64,000 nucleotides of DNA from Iodidimonas nitroreducens (GCF_008579165.1 NZ_BKCN01000001.1); one strand, 5' to 3'; shown: positions 19,904 to 30,282, counted from the stretch's first letter. The notes: a model not told the origin generated them from the sequence alone. Numbers and translations are program-made.

Positions 19904-20533
19904 TCAGCGTCTGTTCTGGCGGCATCTGGCGGCCAGATGGCCAAAGCGATCTTCGTGGAATCCACTGATCGCGGCAATGCCGCACAAGCCGGGGGGCAGG
20001 CGGTGGATATTTTGGCTGTTGATCCCGCCCAAGGCATACACCGGCAAGCGGCTATGGCCGATCATGCGTGCCAACCGATGCGGCCCCAAGGTTCTGGCAC
20101 CAGGGTGGCTCGATGTTTCAAAGACCGGCGAGCACAAAACCGCATCACAGCCCAGCCGCCAGGCCTGCGCCACAGCCCGCTGATCATGGGCCGCTGCAGT
20201 CATGATCCAGCCCGGATGTCTCCGTATTCCCTCCCTATTTTCCAGCACCCCCCCTTTTTCCAACATCCATTGCGGCCAATGAACGCCTTGCGCGCCACAG
20301 GCCCGGGCCAAAGCCGGATCACCCGCCACCAATAGCACCAAAGACCGCGCCGAAGTGACAGCCGCCAGCCGCTGCGCCAGCCCGGCCCGATCCGGGGCCT
20401 GGTAAGCCCGCAACAAAACCCCGCTGCCCGGCAAAAGCCGATGCAAAACTCCCATCATGGCCGGGCTCAGATCGCGATCAATGATATAAAAACAAGGCGG
20501 CAGGGCCTTGACCAAAGACATTTTGTGTTTCAC
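19904..20533 (-). CDS. thiE: Thiamine-phosphate synthase-like protein (ThiE/TenI family)
   Basis: This 209-residue TIM-barrel protein of the thiamine monophosphate synthase family has ACGAQGVHWP (substrate loop), HPGWIMTAAAHD, WRLGCDAVLCSPVFETSSHPGA and PVYALGGINSQNI, which match the ThiE/TenI order of conserved blocks. ThiE condenses the thiazole and pyrimidine moieties. The divergent first half leaves open a TenI-like role or a degenerate paralogue. No other thiamine gene is nearby. Convergent with the outer-membrane gene. Confidence 0.65.
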   Translation of the reverse strand: MKHKMSLVKALPPCFYIIDRDLSPAMMGVLHRLLPGSGVLLRAYQAPDRAGLAQRLAAVTSARSLVLLVAGDPALARACGAQGVHWPQWMLEKGGVLENREGIRRHPGWIMTAAAHDQRAVAQAWRLGCDAVLCSPVFETSSHPGARTLGPHRLARMIGHSRLPVYALGGINSQNIHRLPPGLCGIAAISGFHEDRFGHLAARCRQNRR

Positions 20534-20609
20534 CTGAAGCCAGAGAGTGATGTACCCAGAAAAGAGTTTGGCCAGAGAATGATTTGGCCAGAGAAGAATT
20601 TGAAACGGG

Positions 20610-21305
20610 ATGATGATGCCAAAACAACCCTATCGCGCTGATGATGTGGCTGGCAATCTTGCTGATGTCAAAGCCCGGATCGATGCCGTGATGATGGCTC
20701 AGGGCCTTGATCGCCCCCGCCCTTTGATCATTGCCGTTTCAAAACGCCAAAGCGCCGATCACATCCGCCGGGCGTTGGCGGCCGGGCATCGCCATTTCGG
20801 CGAAAACAAAGTGCAGGAAGCCCAGGACAAATGGCCCGCCTTGTTGCGCGATTATCCCGATGCCCGGCTGCATCTGATCGGCCATCTGCAAAGCAACAAG
20901 GCCGCTGATGCCGTGGCCCTTTTCGATGTCATTGAAAGTTTGGATCGGCCCAAACTGGCCCATGCCATCGCCAAAGCCATGGGGCAACACACCAAACAGC
21001 CCAGCCTTTTCATTCAGGTTAATACCGGCGATGAACCGCAAAAAAGCGGCGTGGCCCTTGATGAATTGGATGATTTCATCACCCTGTGCCGCGATGATCT
21101 GGAACTGCCCATCACCGGTCTGATGTGCCTGCCGCCCGTGGATGATGATCCGGCGCTCCATTTTGCCCTTTTGGCAAAGCTGGCCCGGCGCCATCATCTG
21201 CCGCAGCTTTCCATGGGAATGAGCGGGGATTTTGAACTGGCAGCCCTGATGGGGGCAAGCCAGGTGCGGGTGGGCACGGCAATTTTCGGCCCCCGCCCCG
21301 ATTAG
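20610..21305 (+). CDS. yggS: YggS-family PLP homeostasis protein
   Basis: This 231-residue alanine-racemase-fold protein binds pyridoxal phosphate and helps to keep PLP and amino acid pools balanced. Landmarks are the PLP lysine in LIIAVSKRQ, HFGENKVQEAQDKW, LHLIGHLQSNKA, GLMCLPPV and SMGMSGDFELA with VRVGTAIFG at the end. Length is as expected for the family. It is divergent from thiE; the ATG at 20610 could be moved by one or two codons. Confidence 0.92.
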   Translation: MMMPKQPYRADDVAGNLADVKARIDAVMMAQGLDRPRPLIIAVSKRQSADHIRRALAAGHRHFGENKVQEAQDKWPALLRDYPDARLHLIGHLQSNKAADAVALFDVIESLDRPKLAHAIAKAMGQHTKQPSLFIQVNTGDEPQKSGVALDELDDFITLCRDDLELPITGLMCLPPVDDDPALHFALLAKLARRHHLPQLSMGMSGDFELAALMGASQVRVGTAIFGPRPD

Positions 21306-21314
21306 GAAAGGCGA

Positions 21315-21848
21315 TCAGATCGGCACGATATCGATTTCCTGCACTGCGCCCATAAGGACGGCCAGCTTTAAAAGATCATCAGGCCGACAGGCCACACAGC
21401 CCAAAGTGGGCGGCAGGCTTTCATCGGTCATATGCAGGAAAATCGCGCTGCCCCGCCCCGGCACCACCGGCTGGCGATTGAAATCGAGCACAAAGAAAAG
21501 ATCATAGCGATGATCGGCCCGCCATAAATCCTCATGGCTGGCCGCAAAGGAGGGCTTTTTGATGAGCCGATTATAATCCGGGCTTTGGGGATCATCACAC
21601 CAGCCCCAATGCGCCTCGATCGCCATGAGCGGCAAAGCGCAGTGGGGCGGGGTCAGGCGATCCGCCCGGTAATAGCCCATCTCCAGCCCATAGCGCCCCG
21701 CAGGTGTGGCCCGATCCCCTTCCCTCGCTTTATCTGCGGGCACGATCCCCGCCCCACCCAAGGCGCAGGGCACCACCAGATCCCCAAGGCTGAGCCAACC
21801 CCGGCTGGACCCAATGGCCGCCCGCACGGTGATGATCGGGCTGGTCAT
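21315..21848 (-). CDS. L,D-transpeptidase (YkuD) family protein
   Basis: This 177-residue protein has the YkuD catalytic block near its end (AIFLHMTDESLPPTLGCVAC), with the histidine and the catalytic cysteine in place. DRATPAGRYGLEMGYYRADR is also typical. Such enzymes form 3-3 peptidoglycan cross-links or attach lipoproteins to the wall. No clear signal peptide is seen at this N-terminus, so export is uncertain. It follows ribA with ATGA overlap (21845-21848), suggesting co-translation. Confidence 0.8.
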   Translation of the reverse strand: MTSPIITVRAAIGSSRGWLSLGDLVVPCALGGAGIVPADKAREGDRATPAGRYGLEMGYYRADRLTPPHCALPLMAIEAHWGWCDDPQSPDYNRLIKKPSFAASHEDLWRADHRYDLFFVLDFNRQPVVPGRGSAIFLHMTDESLPPTLGCVACRPDDLLKLAVLMGAVQEIDIVPI

Positions 21849-22993
21849 AGAAAATGCCCGGTTTTATCGCGCTTTGTAGCCAGATAATGGGCATTGTGAT
21901 CATTGGCGGGGAAGCTGTGTTCCACCCGCTCCAATATCGTGATGCCCTCATCCTCCAGCCCGCTGACTTTTGCCGGATTATTGGTCAGCAGCCTGATTTT
22001 CGTAAAGCCCAGGGCTTTCAGCATCGCCGCTGCCGGGGCAAAAACGCGCTCATCCGTGGCAAAGCCCAAGCGCAGATTGGCATCCACCGTATCATGGCCA
22101 AGATCTTGCAGGGCATAGGCTTTCAATTTAGCGATCAGGCCGATCCCCCGGCCTTCCTGCGCCAGATACAAAAGAAGCCCGCCACCCGCCGCCCTGATGC
22201 TTTCAAGGGCCCCGCGAAACTGGCTGCCGCAATCGCATTTCAAAGACCCCAGCGCATCGCCGGTGAAACATTCGGAATGAAGCCGCACCAGCACCGGTTT
22301 CGAGGGGGCCGGATCACCCAGCAGAATGGCGAAATGCTCGATCCCCCCGCTGATCGGGCGAAAGGCAATGATCCGGCTGTCCACCGCCCCCTCGATAGGC
22401 AGGCGGGCATCGGCAACGATGCGCAAATCCGCTGTCTGGCGATCATCGGCCAGGGCGATCTTTTCTTTTTCAACCCATAAAACGCCGTGATGATCGGCCA
22501 GTGATTGCGGATCACCATCCAACGGAAAGATGAGCGCGGCTGGCAAAAGCCGGGCAATTTTCAAAAGCCGCAGCGCCGCCTCGTGAAGATCGGTGGTGGC
22601 CAGATCATCATCGATCATCTGAAACGGCCCTTTTAAGGGGGCGGCCAGATCGAATGTGGGATCGGCCAGCGCCCGCATCTGCGCCGGGCTCAGCCAATCG
22701 GGGCAGGCCAAGGGCACGGCGGCGCGGCCCTTATGACGAATTTTCAACACCGCCGCCCGTTCGCGGCTGATCAAAAGCTGCGCCCTTCCAAAAGGGGCAA
22801 GCTGCGCCAAGCGCTGGAGATCAGCCATTTCCGCAGGGAAAACGGCGAAAACCGGCGCGCCTTTCCCCCTGCTTCGGGCCCCCATGTCACCGGCGATCAA
22901 AACCGGCAAGCCCCGGCGCAAATCCCCCGCTGCCCGACCGATGGCGACTATGTCACGCTGTTGTGTCTGTAAAAAGGCTTTACCCATCGCCAT
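21845..22993 (-). CDS. ribA: GTP cyclohydrolase II
   Basis: This enzyme opens GTP to start riboflavin synthesis. The catalytic C-terminal domain shows LVRLHSECFTGDALGSLKCD with the zinc cysteines, and LYLAQEGRGIGLIAKLKAY plus TNNPAKVSGL. An N-terminal domain of about 170 residues of the alphaproteobacterial type precedes it. I set the start at 22993 (MAMGKAFLQTQQRD, about 382 residues); an in-frame ATG at 23032 and upstream sequence to 23188 would overlap the divergent regulator gene. Riboflavin genes such as ribB or ribH are not in this window. Confidence 0.9.
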   Translation of the reverse strand: MAMGKAFLQTQQRDIVAIGRAAGDLRRGLPVLIAGDMGARSRGKGAPVFAVFPAEMADLQRLAQLAPFGRAQLLISRERAAVLKIRHKGRAAVPLACPDWLSPAQMRALADPTFDLAAPLKGPFQMIDDDLATTDLHEAALRLLKIARLLPAALIFPLDGDPQSLADHHGVLWVEKEKIALADDRQTADLRIVADARLPIEGAVDSRIIAFRPISGGIEHFAILLGDPAPSKPVLVRLHSECFTGDALGSLKCDCGSQFRGALESIRAAGGGLLLYLAQEGRGIGLIAKLKAYALQDLGHDTVDANLRLGFATDERVFAPAAAMLKALGFTKIRLLTNNPAKVSGLEDEGITILERVEHSFPANDHNAHYLATKRDKTGHFL

Positions 22994-23110
22994 ATCCGGC
23001 TCGCTCTGGTTAAAATATGTTCTGTGTGTCATAGATAACGGGTGGCGTGCCGAAAGGCACCCTGAAGCTGTGACTTTCTTTAAAGCCCTTAACGGAAAGA
23101 CGCATTCCCT

Positions 23111-23808
23111 ATGTCGGTCAAACGAATTTTGCTTGTTGATGATGATGATGATCTGCGGAGCGGGCTGGCCGAACAGCTTGCACTGCATGAGGAATTTGAA
23201 CCCGCGGAAGCAGAAACTGCAACCCGGGGCATAGAAAAAGCGCGAGAGATCAGCCTGATCTGATCATTCTGGATGTGGGGCTGCCTGATATAGATGGTCG
23301 TGAAGCCTGCCGCATGATGCGCAAAGCGGGGATCAAGGTTCCCATCATCATGCTGACCGGTGCCGATACCGATGCCGATACCATTTTGGGGCTCGAATCA
23401 GGTGCCAATGATTATATCGCCAAGCCCTTTCGCTTTGGTGTTCTGCTGGCCCGGATGCGGGCGCATCTTCGCCAGCATGAACAAAGCGAGGATGCCGTTT
23501 TCCAGATCGGACCCTATGTTTTCAAGCCCGCCAACAAGCTTTTGGTGCAAGAAGACAAGGGCACCAAATTGCGGCTGACGGAAAAAGAAACATCGATCCT
23601 CAAATATCTCTATCGCGCCGGGGGTCAATCGGTCAGCCGGGAAGAGCTGCTCAATGAAGTGTGGGGCTATAATGCCGGGGTGACCACCCACACGCTGGAA
23701 ACCCATGTTTATCGCCTGCGCCAGAAAATGGAGCTGGACCCATCCGATGCCCGGCTTCTGGTCACCGAACCGGGGGGCTATCGCCTCAATGCGGCAAAAG
23801 ACGACTGA
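23111..23808 (+). CDS. OmpR-family response regulator (frameshifted near 23254)
   Basis: This is a receiver plus winged-helix transcription factor. The receiver begins RILLVDDDDDLRSGLAEQL with the acidic pocket; the phosphoacceptor Asp is in LIILDVGLPDIDGREA, and the Lys in DYIAKPFRFG. The DNA-binding domain has LTEKETSILKYLYRAGGQSV and THTLETHVYRLRQKM. The frame breaks at AGCCTGATC (about 23254); one extra C (AGCCCTGATC) joins the parts into 232 residues. No histidine kinase is adjacent, so it is an orphan in this window. It is divergent from ribA and convergent with xthA. Confidence 0.85.
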
Positions 23809-23831
23809 GCGAGCGGGCGCCAAAAACCCCC

Positions 23832-24676
23832 TCAAGACAGAGGCAGATCGATATCGACGATGACCGGGGCATGATCCGATGGACGATCCCAGCTCCGGGC
23901 ATCGTCGAACACGCTCATCCCCCGCAAACCATCCTTGAGGCAGGGGCTGACCCAGATATGATCGAGCCGCCGCCCGCGATTGGACGCCCGCCAATCCCGC
24001 GCCCGATAAGACCACCAGGAAAACAGCGGCTCATCATCCGCCACGAAATGGCGCATGGCATCCACCCAATCATGGGCTTTTTGCAAGGCGTGCATCCGTT
24101 CGGTTTCCGGCGGGGTGTGGCTGACCACCTTCAATAATTGCCGGTGCGACCACACATCGCTTTCCAAAGGCGCGACATTGAGATCGCCCACCATGATGCT
24201 CGGCTCATCCAGCGTTTTTGACCAGCCGATCATTTCATCAAGAAAATCAAGCTTATGAGCAAAGCGGGGATTCACCTCGCGGTCTGGCTCATCGCCCCCT
24301 GCGGTACATAGAAATTATGCAGCTTCACCCCGCCGGGCAGGCGTGCCGCGATATGCCGGGCATCGCCCTTCTGGCACCAATCGGCGCTTTCAATCTCTTC
24401 GAGGGGCAAGCGCGATAAGGTCGCCACGCCATGATGATTGCGCTGTCCGGCGATGGCCTGATGAACATAGCCGCGCTCTTCAAACCAGCTGCGGGGAAAT
24501 TGATCGGTTTGCACCTTGATTTCCTGAAGGCATAAAATATCAGGGTCCTGCAGGCTGATGAAACGATCCACAAGATCAATCCGGGCCCGCACGGAATTGA
24601 CATTCCATGTGACCAGACGGGCGCGTTTCGATGGCCGATAAGCCTTCGATGCTGTGTCATAGGCTGAAGCTGTCAT
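23832..24676 (-). CDS. xthA: Exodeoxyribonuclease III (frameshifted near 24302)
   Basis: This is an AP endonuclease/3'-exonuclease for base-excision repair. The first part has LVTWNVNSVRARID and PDILCLQEIKVQTDQFP (metal-binding Asn and Glu). The second, in the next frame, has SIMVGDLNVAP, RRLDHIWVSPCL and SWDRPSDHAPVIVDIDL with the catalytic Asp/His. One extra base near 24302 (strand shown: CTGCGGTAC to CTGCCGGTAC) rejoins them and changes the junction to YVPAGGDEPDREVNPRF, the conserved family sequence. Healed length is 281 residues. Confidence 0.88.
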
Positions 24677-24725
24677 TAATCGGGGTCTCTTTTCAGGGAA
24701 AATAATTCAAAAAAAGCGCCATTCA

Positions 24726-25343
24726 TCAGAAAATATTGAGCGTGCCGCCCATGATGCCCACGGGCCAGCGGCCATGCTCGAAAATCCTGAATTTATGGCT
24801 GATGGCATGATCAGAATCGCCGCCCGAGGCCAAAAGCAGGGCCGCCTGATGGCACATCTGAACGGCGGCACCGGTAGCCGCGCGAACGAAGGCTTCATCA
24901 TCGATCAACAGAAAATCCCGCACCTCCTGGGCAGCAGCCTCGGCGCTTTGGGCGGCTTTAGCGGCAATATGGGTGAGCACCAGTTCCAGCGTTTCTTCAT
25001 CCACCTCGGCCAAAGCATCCTGCAAAACCGCCATCCGCATCAATTCTTCCGCTTCCCAGGCGGGGCTGTTGAGATCGATGCTTTCCGCCGCCCCGGCTGC
25101 ATCCTCCCACAAGGGCAGGATCGCCGGCTGTGCCTCGGGAAAGCCCAAAGCATCGCAATAGTTTTGGCTATCGGCCATGAGGGCTTTGCTCATGGGATCG
25201 CCCACCGCCCGAAACCACGGGCAGCGCTCGATCAAGGCGGTGAGCCGCCCCACTCCCGCTAAGGTCGGATAGCGTTCAAAAACCTCGAAAGTCTCTTCGT
25301 CTGATCCGGGATCTGAAGGGATATCTGATCGGCGATCGGTCAC
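24726..25343 (-). CDS. Conserved-looking protein of unknown function
   Basis: I do not recognise this 205-residue protein. It is acidic, Ala-rich and predicted mostly helical, with no signal peptide or membrane segment. Notable parts are RYPTLAGVGRLTALIERCPWFRAVG near residue 25-50 and the C-terminal FRIFEHGRWPVGIMGGTLNIF. Codon use resembles its neighbours, so it is probably a native gene. It lies just upstream of xthA on the same strand (about 50 bases apart) and downstream of the structured RNA candidate and its terminator. Confidence 0.6.
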   Translation of the reverse strand: MTDRRSDIPSDPGSDEETFEVFERYPTLAGVGRLTALIERCPWFRAVGDPMSKALMADSQNYCDALGFPEAQPAILPLWEDAAGAAESIDLNSPAWEAEELMRMAVLQDALAEVDEETLELVLTHIAAKAAQSAEAAAQEVRDFLLIDDEAFVRAATGAAVQMCHQAALLLASGGDSDHAISHKFRIFEHGRWPVGIMGGTLNIF

Positions 25344-25412
25344 AGGATCAAATCCTTTGGTCCAGTCATGAAAACCCCGGCATGGGGATATCCGACGCCT
25401 TCATGCCACAAG

Positions 25413-25447
25413 AAAAATGCCCGGTCGAGGGGGGTATCGACCGGGCA
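25413..25447 (-). terminator. Intrinsic terminator downstream of lolA / RNA candidate
   Basis: Perfect 11-base-pair stem TGCCCGGTCGA / TCGACCGGGCA with an 8-base loop, followed on the minus strand by TTTTTC. Textbook rho-independent form for transcription leftward. Confidence 0.85.
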
Positions 25448-25640
25448 CCGACGCTCAGTATGCGTCTCGTGACAGCCAGACCGGAAAGTGGGGGGCACAA
25501 CTCCGGGAGGGGAAGGCTGTCACACAGCCGTACATAACGACCCACTATGGCATTTCAAGGGCGCAGAGCCGGTGCGTGGACAATTTGTCTCACCTTTTGG
25601 TGGAAATCCGGGACTGTCAGGAATTTCCCGTGCGGCCTCG
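25413..25640 (-). ncRNA. Candidate structured small RNA, family not identified
   Basis: The 320-base gap between lolA and the unknown gene has no supported reading frame but many inverted repeats. On the minus strand these include a CACC-AAAA-GGTG hairpin, the hairpin GGCTGT-GTG-ACAGCC, and complementary segments GGCTGTCA (25513-25520) and TGACAGCC (25470-25477) enclosing a G/C-rich region. The hairpin GACGC-ATACTGA-GCGTC and a strong intrinsic terminator at 25413-25447 follow. This looks like an independently terminated RNA of about 200 nt, or a long structured 3' UTR of lolA. It could be 6S-like but I could not match a known family. The 5' end is a guess. Confidence 0.35.
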
Positions 25641-25663
25641 ATATACTCCCTGTGCTTATCAAA

Positions 25664-26383
25664 TCAGCGCCCGCGCCGCCGCCGCTGGGATGGCAATGTG
25701 CGCGGATCTTTGAACGACCAAAGCTCTTCATCCGCCAGCGCCAGATTGAGTCGCGTTTTTTCCAGCCTGATTCGCGTGACCACGCCTTGCCCGTCCATCA
25801 CCTCCCAGCCTCGCAGGCTTAAGCTGGGGGGGCCATCGGGCTGCGGTGTTTCCTCGATCAGTAAGGTGAGATTGCCCTGTTGATTATCGGCAGGATCATC
25901 CACAGACACGAGAATGACCGATTGCCCGCCGATCTCAAGGCTGTTGACCATGGCATCCGCCGCCCGCAGATCGATTTTGTCCTGAACCAGAATCCCCAGC
26001 GGCGTATCATCGATGGGCCAGCGTGTCACCTGCCCCACATCATAATCGATAAAGCTCAATAGCGTGCCATCGCTCACCAGCAAAAGCGGTGTTTCATCGG
26101 TATATTCAAAGCGCAACCGCCCCGGACGATCCAGAGACAAAACCCCCCGGGTGATGGTGCCATTATCAGCGATCTGAATGAAATCGGATTTCAGGGTATC
26201 GATCCCATTGAGGAACGCCTCAACCTTATCGATCCTTTGGGAAAGGCCATCGCTTTCCACATGCTGCTCGCTCAACTGTGCAAGCGGTTCGCTTGGCTCT
26301 GCGTCACGATCCTGGGCCAAGGCATCAAGGCCGGCCAAGGATCCCAGTGTAAAAAACAATGCCGCCACCAAATCGCGCGCCAT
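25664..26383 (-). CDS. lolA: Outer-membrane lipoprotein carrier LolA
   Basis: This periplasmic chaperone carries lipoproteins from the LolCDE complex to the outer membrane. The signal peptide ends LAGLDALAQD; the mature protein has IDTLKSDFIQIADNGTITRG, GVLSLDRPGRLRFEY and LLVSDGTLLSFIDYDVGQVT, in the order typical of LolA. Length is 239 residues. It follows ftsK, a linkage often seen in proteobacteria. Its stop lies near the structured RNA region and terminator. Confidence 0.9.
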   Translation of the reverse strand: MARDLVAALFFTLGSLAGLDALAQDRDAEPSEPLAQLSEQHVESDGLSQRIDKVEAFLNGIDTLKSDFIQIADNGTITRGVLSLDRPGRLRFEYTDETPLLLVSDGTLLSFIDYDVGQVTRWPIDDTPLGILVQDKIDLRAADAMVNSLEIGGQSVILVSVDDPADNQQGNLTLLIEETPQPDGPPSLSLRGWEVMDGQGVVTRIRLEKTRLNLALADEELWSFKDPRTLPSQRRRRGR

Positions 26384-26485
26384 GTGAAAACCCTTTCATC
26401 AAATCCGTGCATCCCGATCCTATCAGGACAGGGGCTAAAGGAGAATTTAGGGCCCGATCGCGGCTTTTTAAAGGGCATCAGCTCA

Positions 26486-28861
26486 TCATCGCGGGGCGGC
26501 ACCAGAATTTCCCGTTTTCCGGCATGATTGGGGGCGCTGATCACGCTTTGATCTTCCATTTCCTCGATCAGCGAGGCGGCTCGATTATAGCCGATGCGCA
26601 GCCGCCGCTGAATATAGCTGGTGGAAACCCGGCGATCGCGCAAAACCACATCCACAGCTTTGTCATAAAGCGAGGCATCGCTCTCGCCGCTATCGCCCGA
26701 AGGCCCGGGGATGAAGGGGCTGTCAAAGCCTTCGCTGGGCTCTTCGGTGACATCTTCCATATAGGAAGGGGCGGCCTGCTTTTTCAGATGCTCCACCACC
26801 CTTTCCACCTCGGCATCCGACACGAAGGCGCCGTGCACCCGGGTGATCCGCCCGCCGCCCGCCATATAAAGCATATCCCCCATGCCCAGAAGCTGTTCGG
26901 CGCCCTGCTCCCCCAAAATGGTGCGGCTATCGATTTTCGAGGTCACCTGAAAAGAAATGCGGGTGGGGAAATTGGCCTTGATAGTGCCGGTGATCACATC
27001 AACCGAAGGCCTTTGGGTCGCCATGATGAGATGGATGCCCGCCGCCCGCGCCATCTGCGCCAAACGCTGCACCACCGCTTCCACATCCTTGCCCGCCACC
27101 AGCATCAGATCGGCCATTTCATCGATCACAATGACAATCATCGGCAGGGGTTCGAAATCAAATTCCTGTTCTTCATAAAGGGGTTGCCCGGTGTCTTTAT
27201 CAAAGCCGATCTGCACCTTACGCTTGATGGTTTCATCATTTTCCCGGGCTTCGGCCACCCGCTTATTATAAGCAGCCAGATTGCGCACCCCGATTTTCGA
27301 CATCGCCCGATAGCGTTCTTCCATCTCGCGCACCGCCCATTTCAAGGCCACCACGGCCTTTTTCGGTTCGGTGACCACCGGGGTCAAAAGATGGGGGATG
27401 TCGTCATAAATGCTCAATTCCAGCATTTTGGGATCGACCATGATCAGCTTGCAGCGTTCGGGCGGCATCCGATAAAGCAAAGACAGGATCATCGCATTCA
27501 GCCCCACCGATTTCCCCGAACCGGTGGTGCCCGCAACCAATAAATGAGGCATCGAGGCCAGATCGGCGATCACCGGCCCCCCGCCGATATCCTTGCCCAG
27601 AATCAGCGGCAGGCGGGCATTGCTGTTTTCAAATGGGCGCGAAGCGAGCAAGGCGCTCAAGGGCACCATTTCCCGCACGCTATTGGGCAATTCGATGCCG
27701 ATGGCATTGCGCCCCGGGATCACCGCCACCCGCGCCGAGATCGCGCTCATGGAGCGGGCAATATCATCCGCCAGGCCGATCACCCGCGCCGATTTTACCC
27801 CCGGTGCCGGTTCCAGTTCATAAAGGGTCACCACCGGGCCCGGGCGGACCTGCACGATCTTGCCCTCAATCCCGAAATCATCGAGCACGGTCATCAAAAG
27901 CCGGGCATTCTGTTCCAGCGCATCCTCGCTCAAAAGGGCATCGGGATCAGCGGCTTTGGGCGCATCCAAAAGCTCAAGGGGCGGCAGGCGAAAGCATCGA
28001 GATCGGGAAAGAGCGAGCCCTGGCGTTCTTTTTTGGCCCGCTTGCTTTCTTCGCGGGTTTCTTGTTTTCCGGCCTTTTTACGCTTGATTTCAGGGGTGGA
28101 CCGGGGGGCATTGCGGCTTTTGGGCTGGCGCCGGGGGGTGGGGGGCTCATCCGTTTCACGCCGGCGCACCAAAGCCCATAAAGCAAGATAAGCCGTCCGA
28201 TGCCGCGCCCAAAACGGCCCAGAACCGCCAGAACCGCGCGCCATTCCGCCCGCGAAATGCCCAATGCTGCCAAAAGCGCCAGCACCCCGCCCACAAAGCC
28301 CACAAGGGCGGCAACCCAGCCCGGCGGTGCCCAGCCAAGGCCCGCACCAAGACGATAAAACCAACTGGCCAGCCGATCCCCCAATAAGCCCCCATAGCCA
28401 AGACCATCAAAAGGCCAGGACCCTATCAGGGAATAACGGGCCGATGATAAGCTGGATGACGAAAAATACGATGCCGCCAAGGCAAAACACAAAGCCGCCA
28501 CCGGCAAAACCAGAAGATGGGTCCAAAACCACGGAAGGCCGCGCGCCGCCCCCACCCGCCAGCCCCAGCCCAGAAAAGGCAGCGCCAAAATCACCGAAGC
28601 CAGCCCCAGAGTTTGCAGCAAAAGATCGGCCAAAGCCGCGCCGGGAAAGCCCAGAAGATTGCTCACCCCAGCATCTGTAGAGCGATTGAGCGTGGGATCG
28701 GCAGGATCAAAGCTTGCCAAAGCCAGAATGATCGCCACCCCGATGGCCGCGATCAAAAGCCCGAAACATGTTTGCGCCCAGCGCTTCAGCGCCTGTATCA
28801 TGGCGGCTGGCAGCAGTGGCGGTTTATGGGTATTGGCCTGTCCTTGTGCCACGCGCTTCAT
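26486..28861 (-). CDS. ftsK: DNA translocase FtsK (two, probably three, frame breaks)
   Basis: This septal DNA pump resolves chromosome dimers and clears DNA at division. The N-terminus (28861 onwards) has four membrane segments. The Walker A motif is in LLVAGTTGSGKSVGLNAM, Walker B in IVIVIDEMADLMLVAGKDVE, and the gamma DNA-reading domain near the end contains TSYIQRRLRIGYNRAA. Frames change near 28193 and 27987, each healed by one base. As written the C-terminus runs into lolA; one more base in the CCCC run near 26494 would give a stop at 26486-26488 and 792 residues, close to the usual length. The third break is inference. Confidence 0.87.
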
Positions 28862-29059
28862 CCTTTTTGCCTGTTGCTTTTCTGTGGCATCTGTTGTTGG
28901 TCTTGCCCCGTATCATCATCATGCGAAAATAAATGAGCCCAAGAGGAATGCCAACCCAATAGACGGCCCAAGAGAGATGACACAGCAAAGCGTTCAGCGC
29001 TAGACTATGATCATCATCTGCACAAGACGCCCGAACACAGGGTAACAGGAACGGATTTT

Positions 29060-30282
29060 ATGCCTGATCATGGTGATATAAAGGTTGATATCGCAATTAT
29101 TGGTGGCGGCATGGCCGGTTTGACCGCCGCCTGCGGGCTTGCCCATTATGGGCTTGAGGTAGCCGTGATCGATGCCGCATCGCCGCCCGATCTGACCCAT
29201 GAAGCCTATGATGGCCGCTGTTCAGCGATTGCTTTTGCCTCGGTCGAGATGTTTCGTGCCCTTGATATTTGGTCACCCTTGGAAGAAACCGCCCAGCCCA
29301 TTCATGAAATCCGGGTGTCTGACGGCGCTTCGCCCTTGTTTTTGCATTTCGATGAGGCGGACGTGGGGGATCAGCCCCTTGGCCAGATGGTGGAAAACCG
29401 GCATCTGCGCCAGGCCCTGTTTTTCCGCGCCGGGCAATTCCAGAATCTGCACCAGATCGCGCCCGCTCGCCCCCTCTCCATCAGCCGCACCGATCATCAG
29501 GCCGAAATTGTGCTGTCGAATGGCCAGCATCTGGCGGCACGCCTGATCATTGCCGCCGATGGACGCAACAGCAGCCTGCGGGCCGAGGCCGGAATTCTGA
29601 CCCCGCAATGGCGCTATGATCAGGCGGGTATCGTTGCCAGCATCGATCATGAATTGCCCCATTGCGGCATTGCCCATGAACGCTTTTTACCTGATGGGCC
29701 TTTTGCATCCTGCCCCTTAAAGGCAATCGATCCTCTTTGGTGTGGACCGTGCGCGCCGATTGCGCCGAGGCCATCATGGCCCTGTCTGCCCGTGGTTTTG
29801 AGGCCGAAGTACAAAAGCGGGTGGGGGATTTTCTAGGTAAAGTCAGCATTGCCGGGCCGCGATGGAGCTATCCTTTGGGTCTGCATATGGCCGAGCGCAT
29901 CATCGATCGGCGCCTGTGCCTGATCGGCGATGCCGCCCATGGCATTCACCCCATCGCCGGGCAGGGGCTGAATATGGGCCTGCGCGATATTGCCGCGCTG
30001 ATCGAAGTGCTGGTTGAAGCCGCCCGCCGGGGCGAAGATATCGGCAGCCCCTTTGTGCTGGAACGTTACCAGCGCTGGCGGCGTACCGATAATGTGACCC
30101 TTGCGGTTGTGACCGATGCTTTGAACCGATTATTTTCAAATGATATTGCCCCCATCCGGCAAGCCCGGGATCTGGGCTTGGGGCTGGTCAATAAGATGCC
30201 ATTTTTAAAGCGGTTTTTCATCAGCCATGCTCGGGGCACGGTGGGCCATCTGCCGCGCCTGTTGAAGGGCCAGGCTGTTTAA
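29060..30282 (+). CDS. UbiH/UbiF-family FAD-dependent hydroxylase (frameshifted near 29706)
   Basis: This flavoprotein monooxygenase of the UbiH/COQ6 family is probably for ring hydroxylation in ubiquinone synthesis. FAD-binding IIGGGMAGLTAACGL is at residues 13-27, the second FAD motif is RLIIAADGRNSSLRAEAGI, and the third is LCLIGDAAHGIHPIAGQGLN. The frame breaks at TTTGCATCCTG (about 29706); TTTGCCATCCTG restores FAILPLKGNRSSLVWTVRAD, exactly the family-type sequence. Healed length is 407 residues. Which ring position it hydroxylates cannot be told. Divergent from ftsK. Confidence 0.85.

Noticed and set aside
26359..27543. 394-codon open frame antisense to ftsK
   Set aside because: The opposite strand encodes a clear FtsK motor. 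The antisense product is His/Gly/Arg-rich, without domains, as expected from reversed GC-rich codons.
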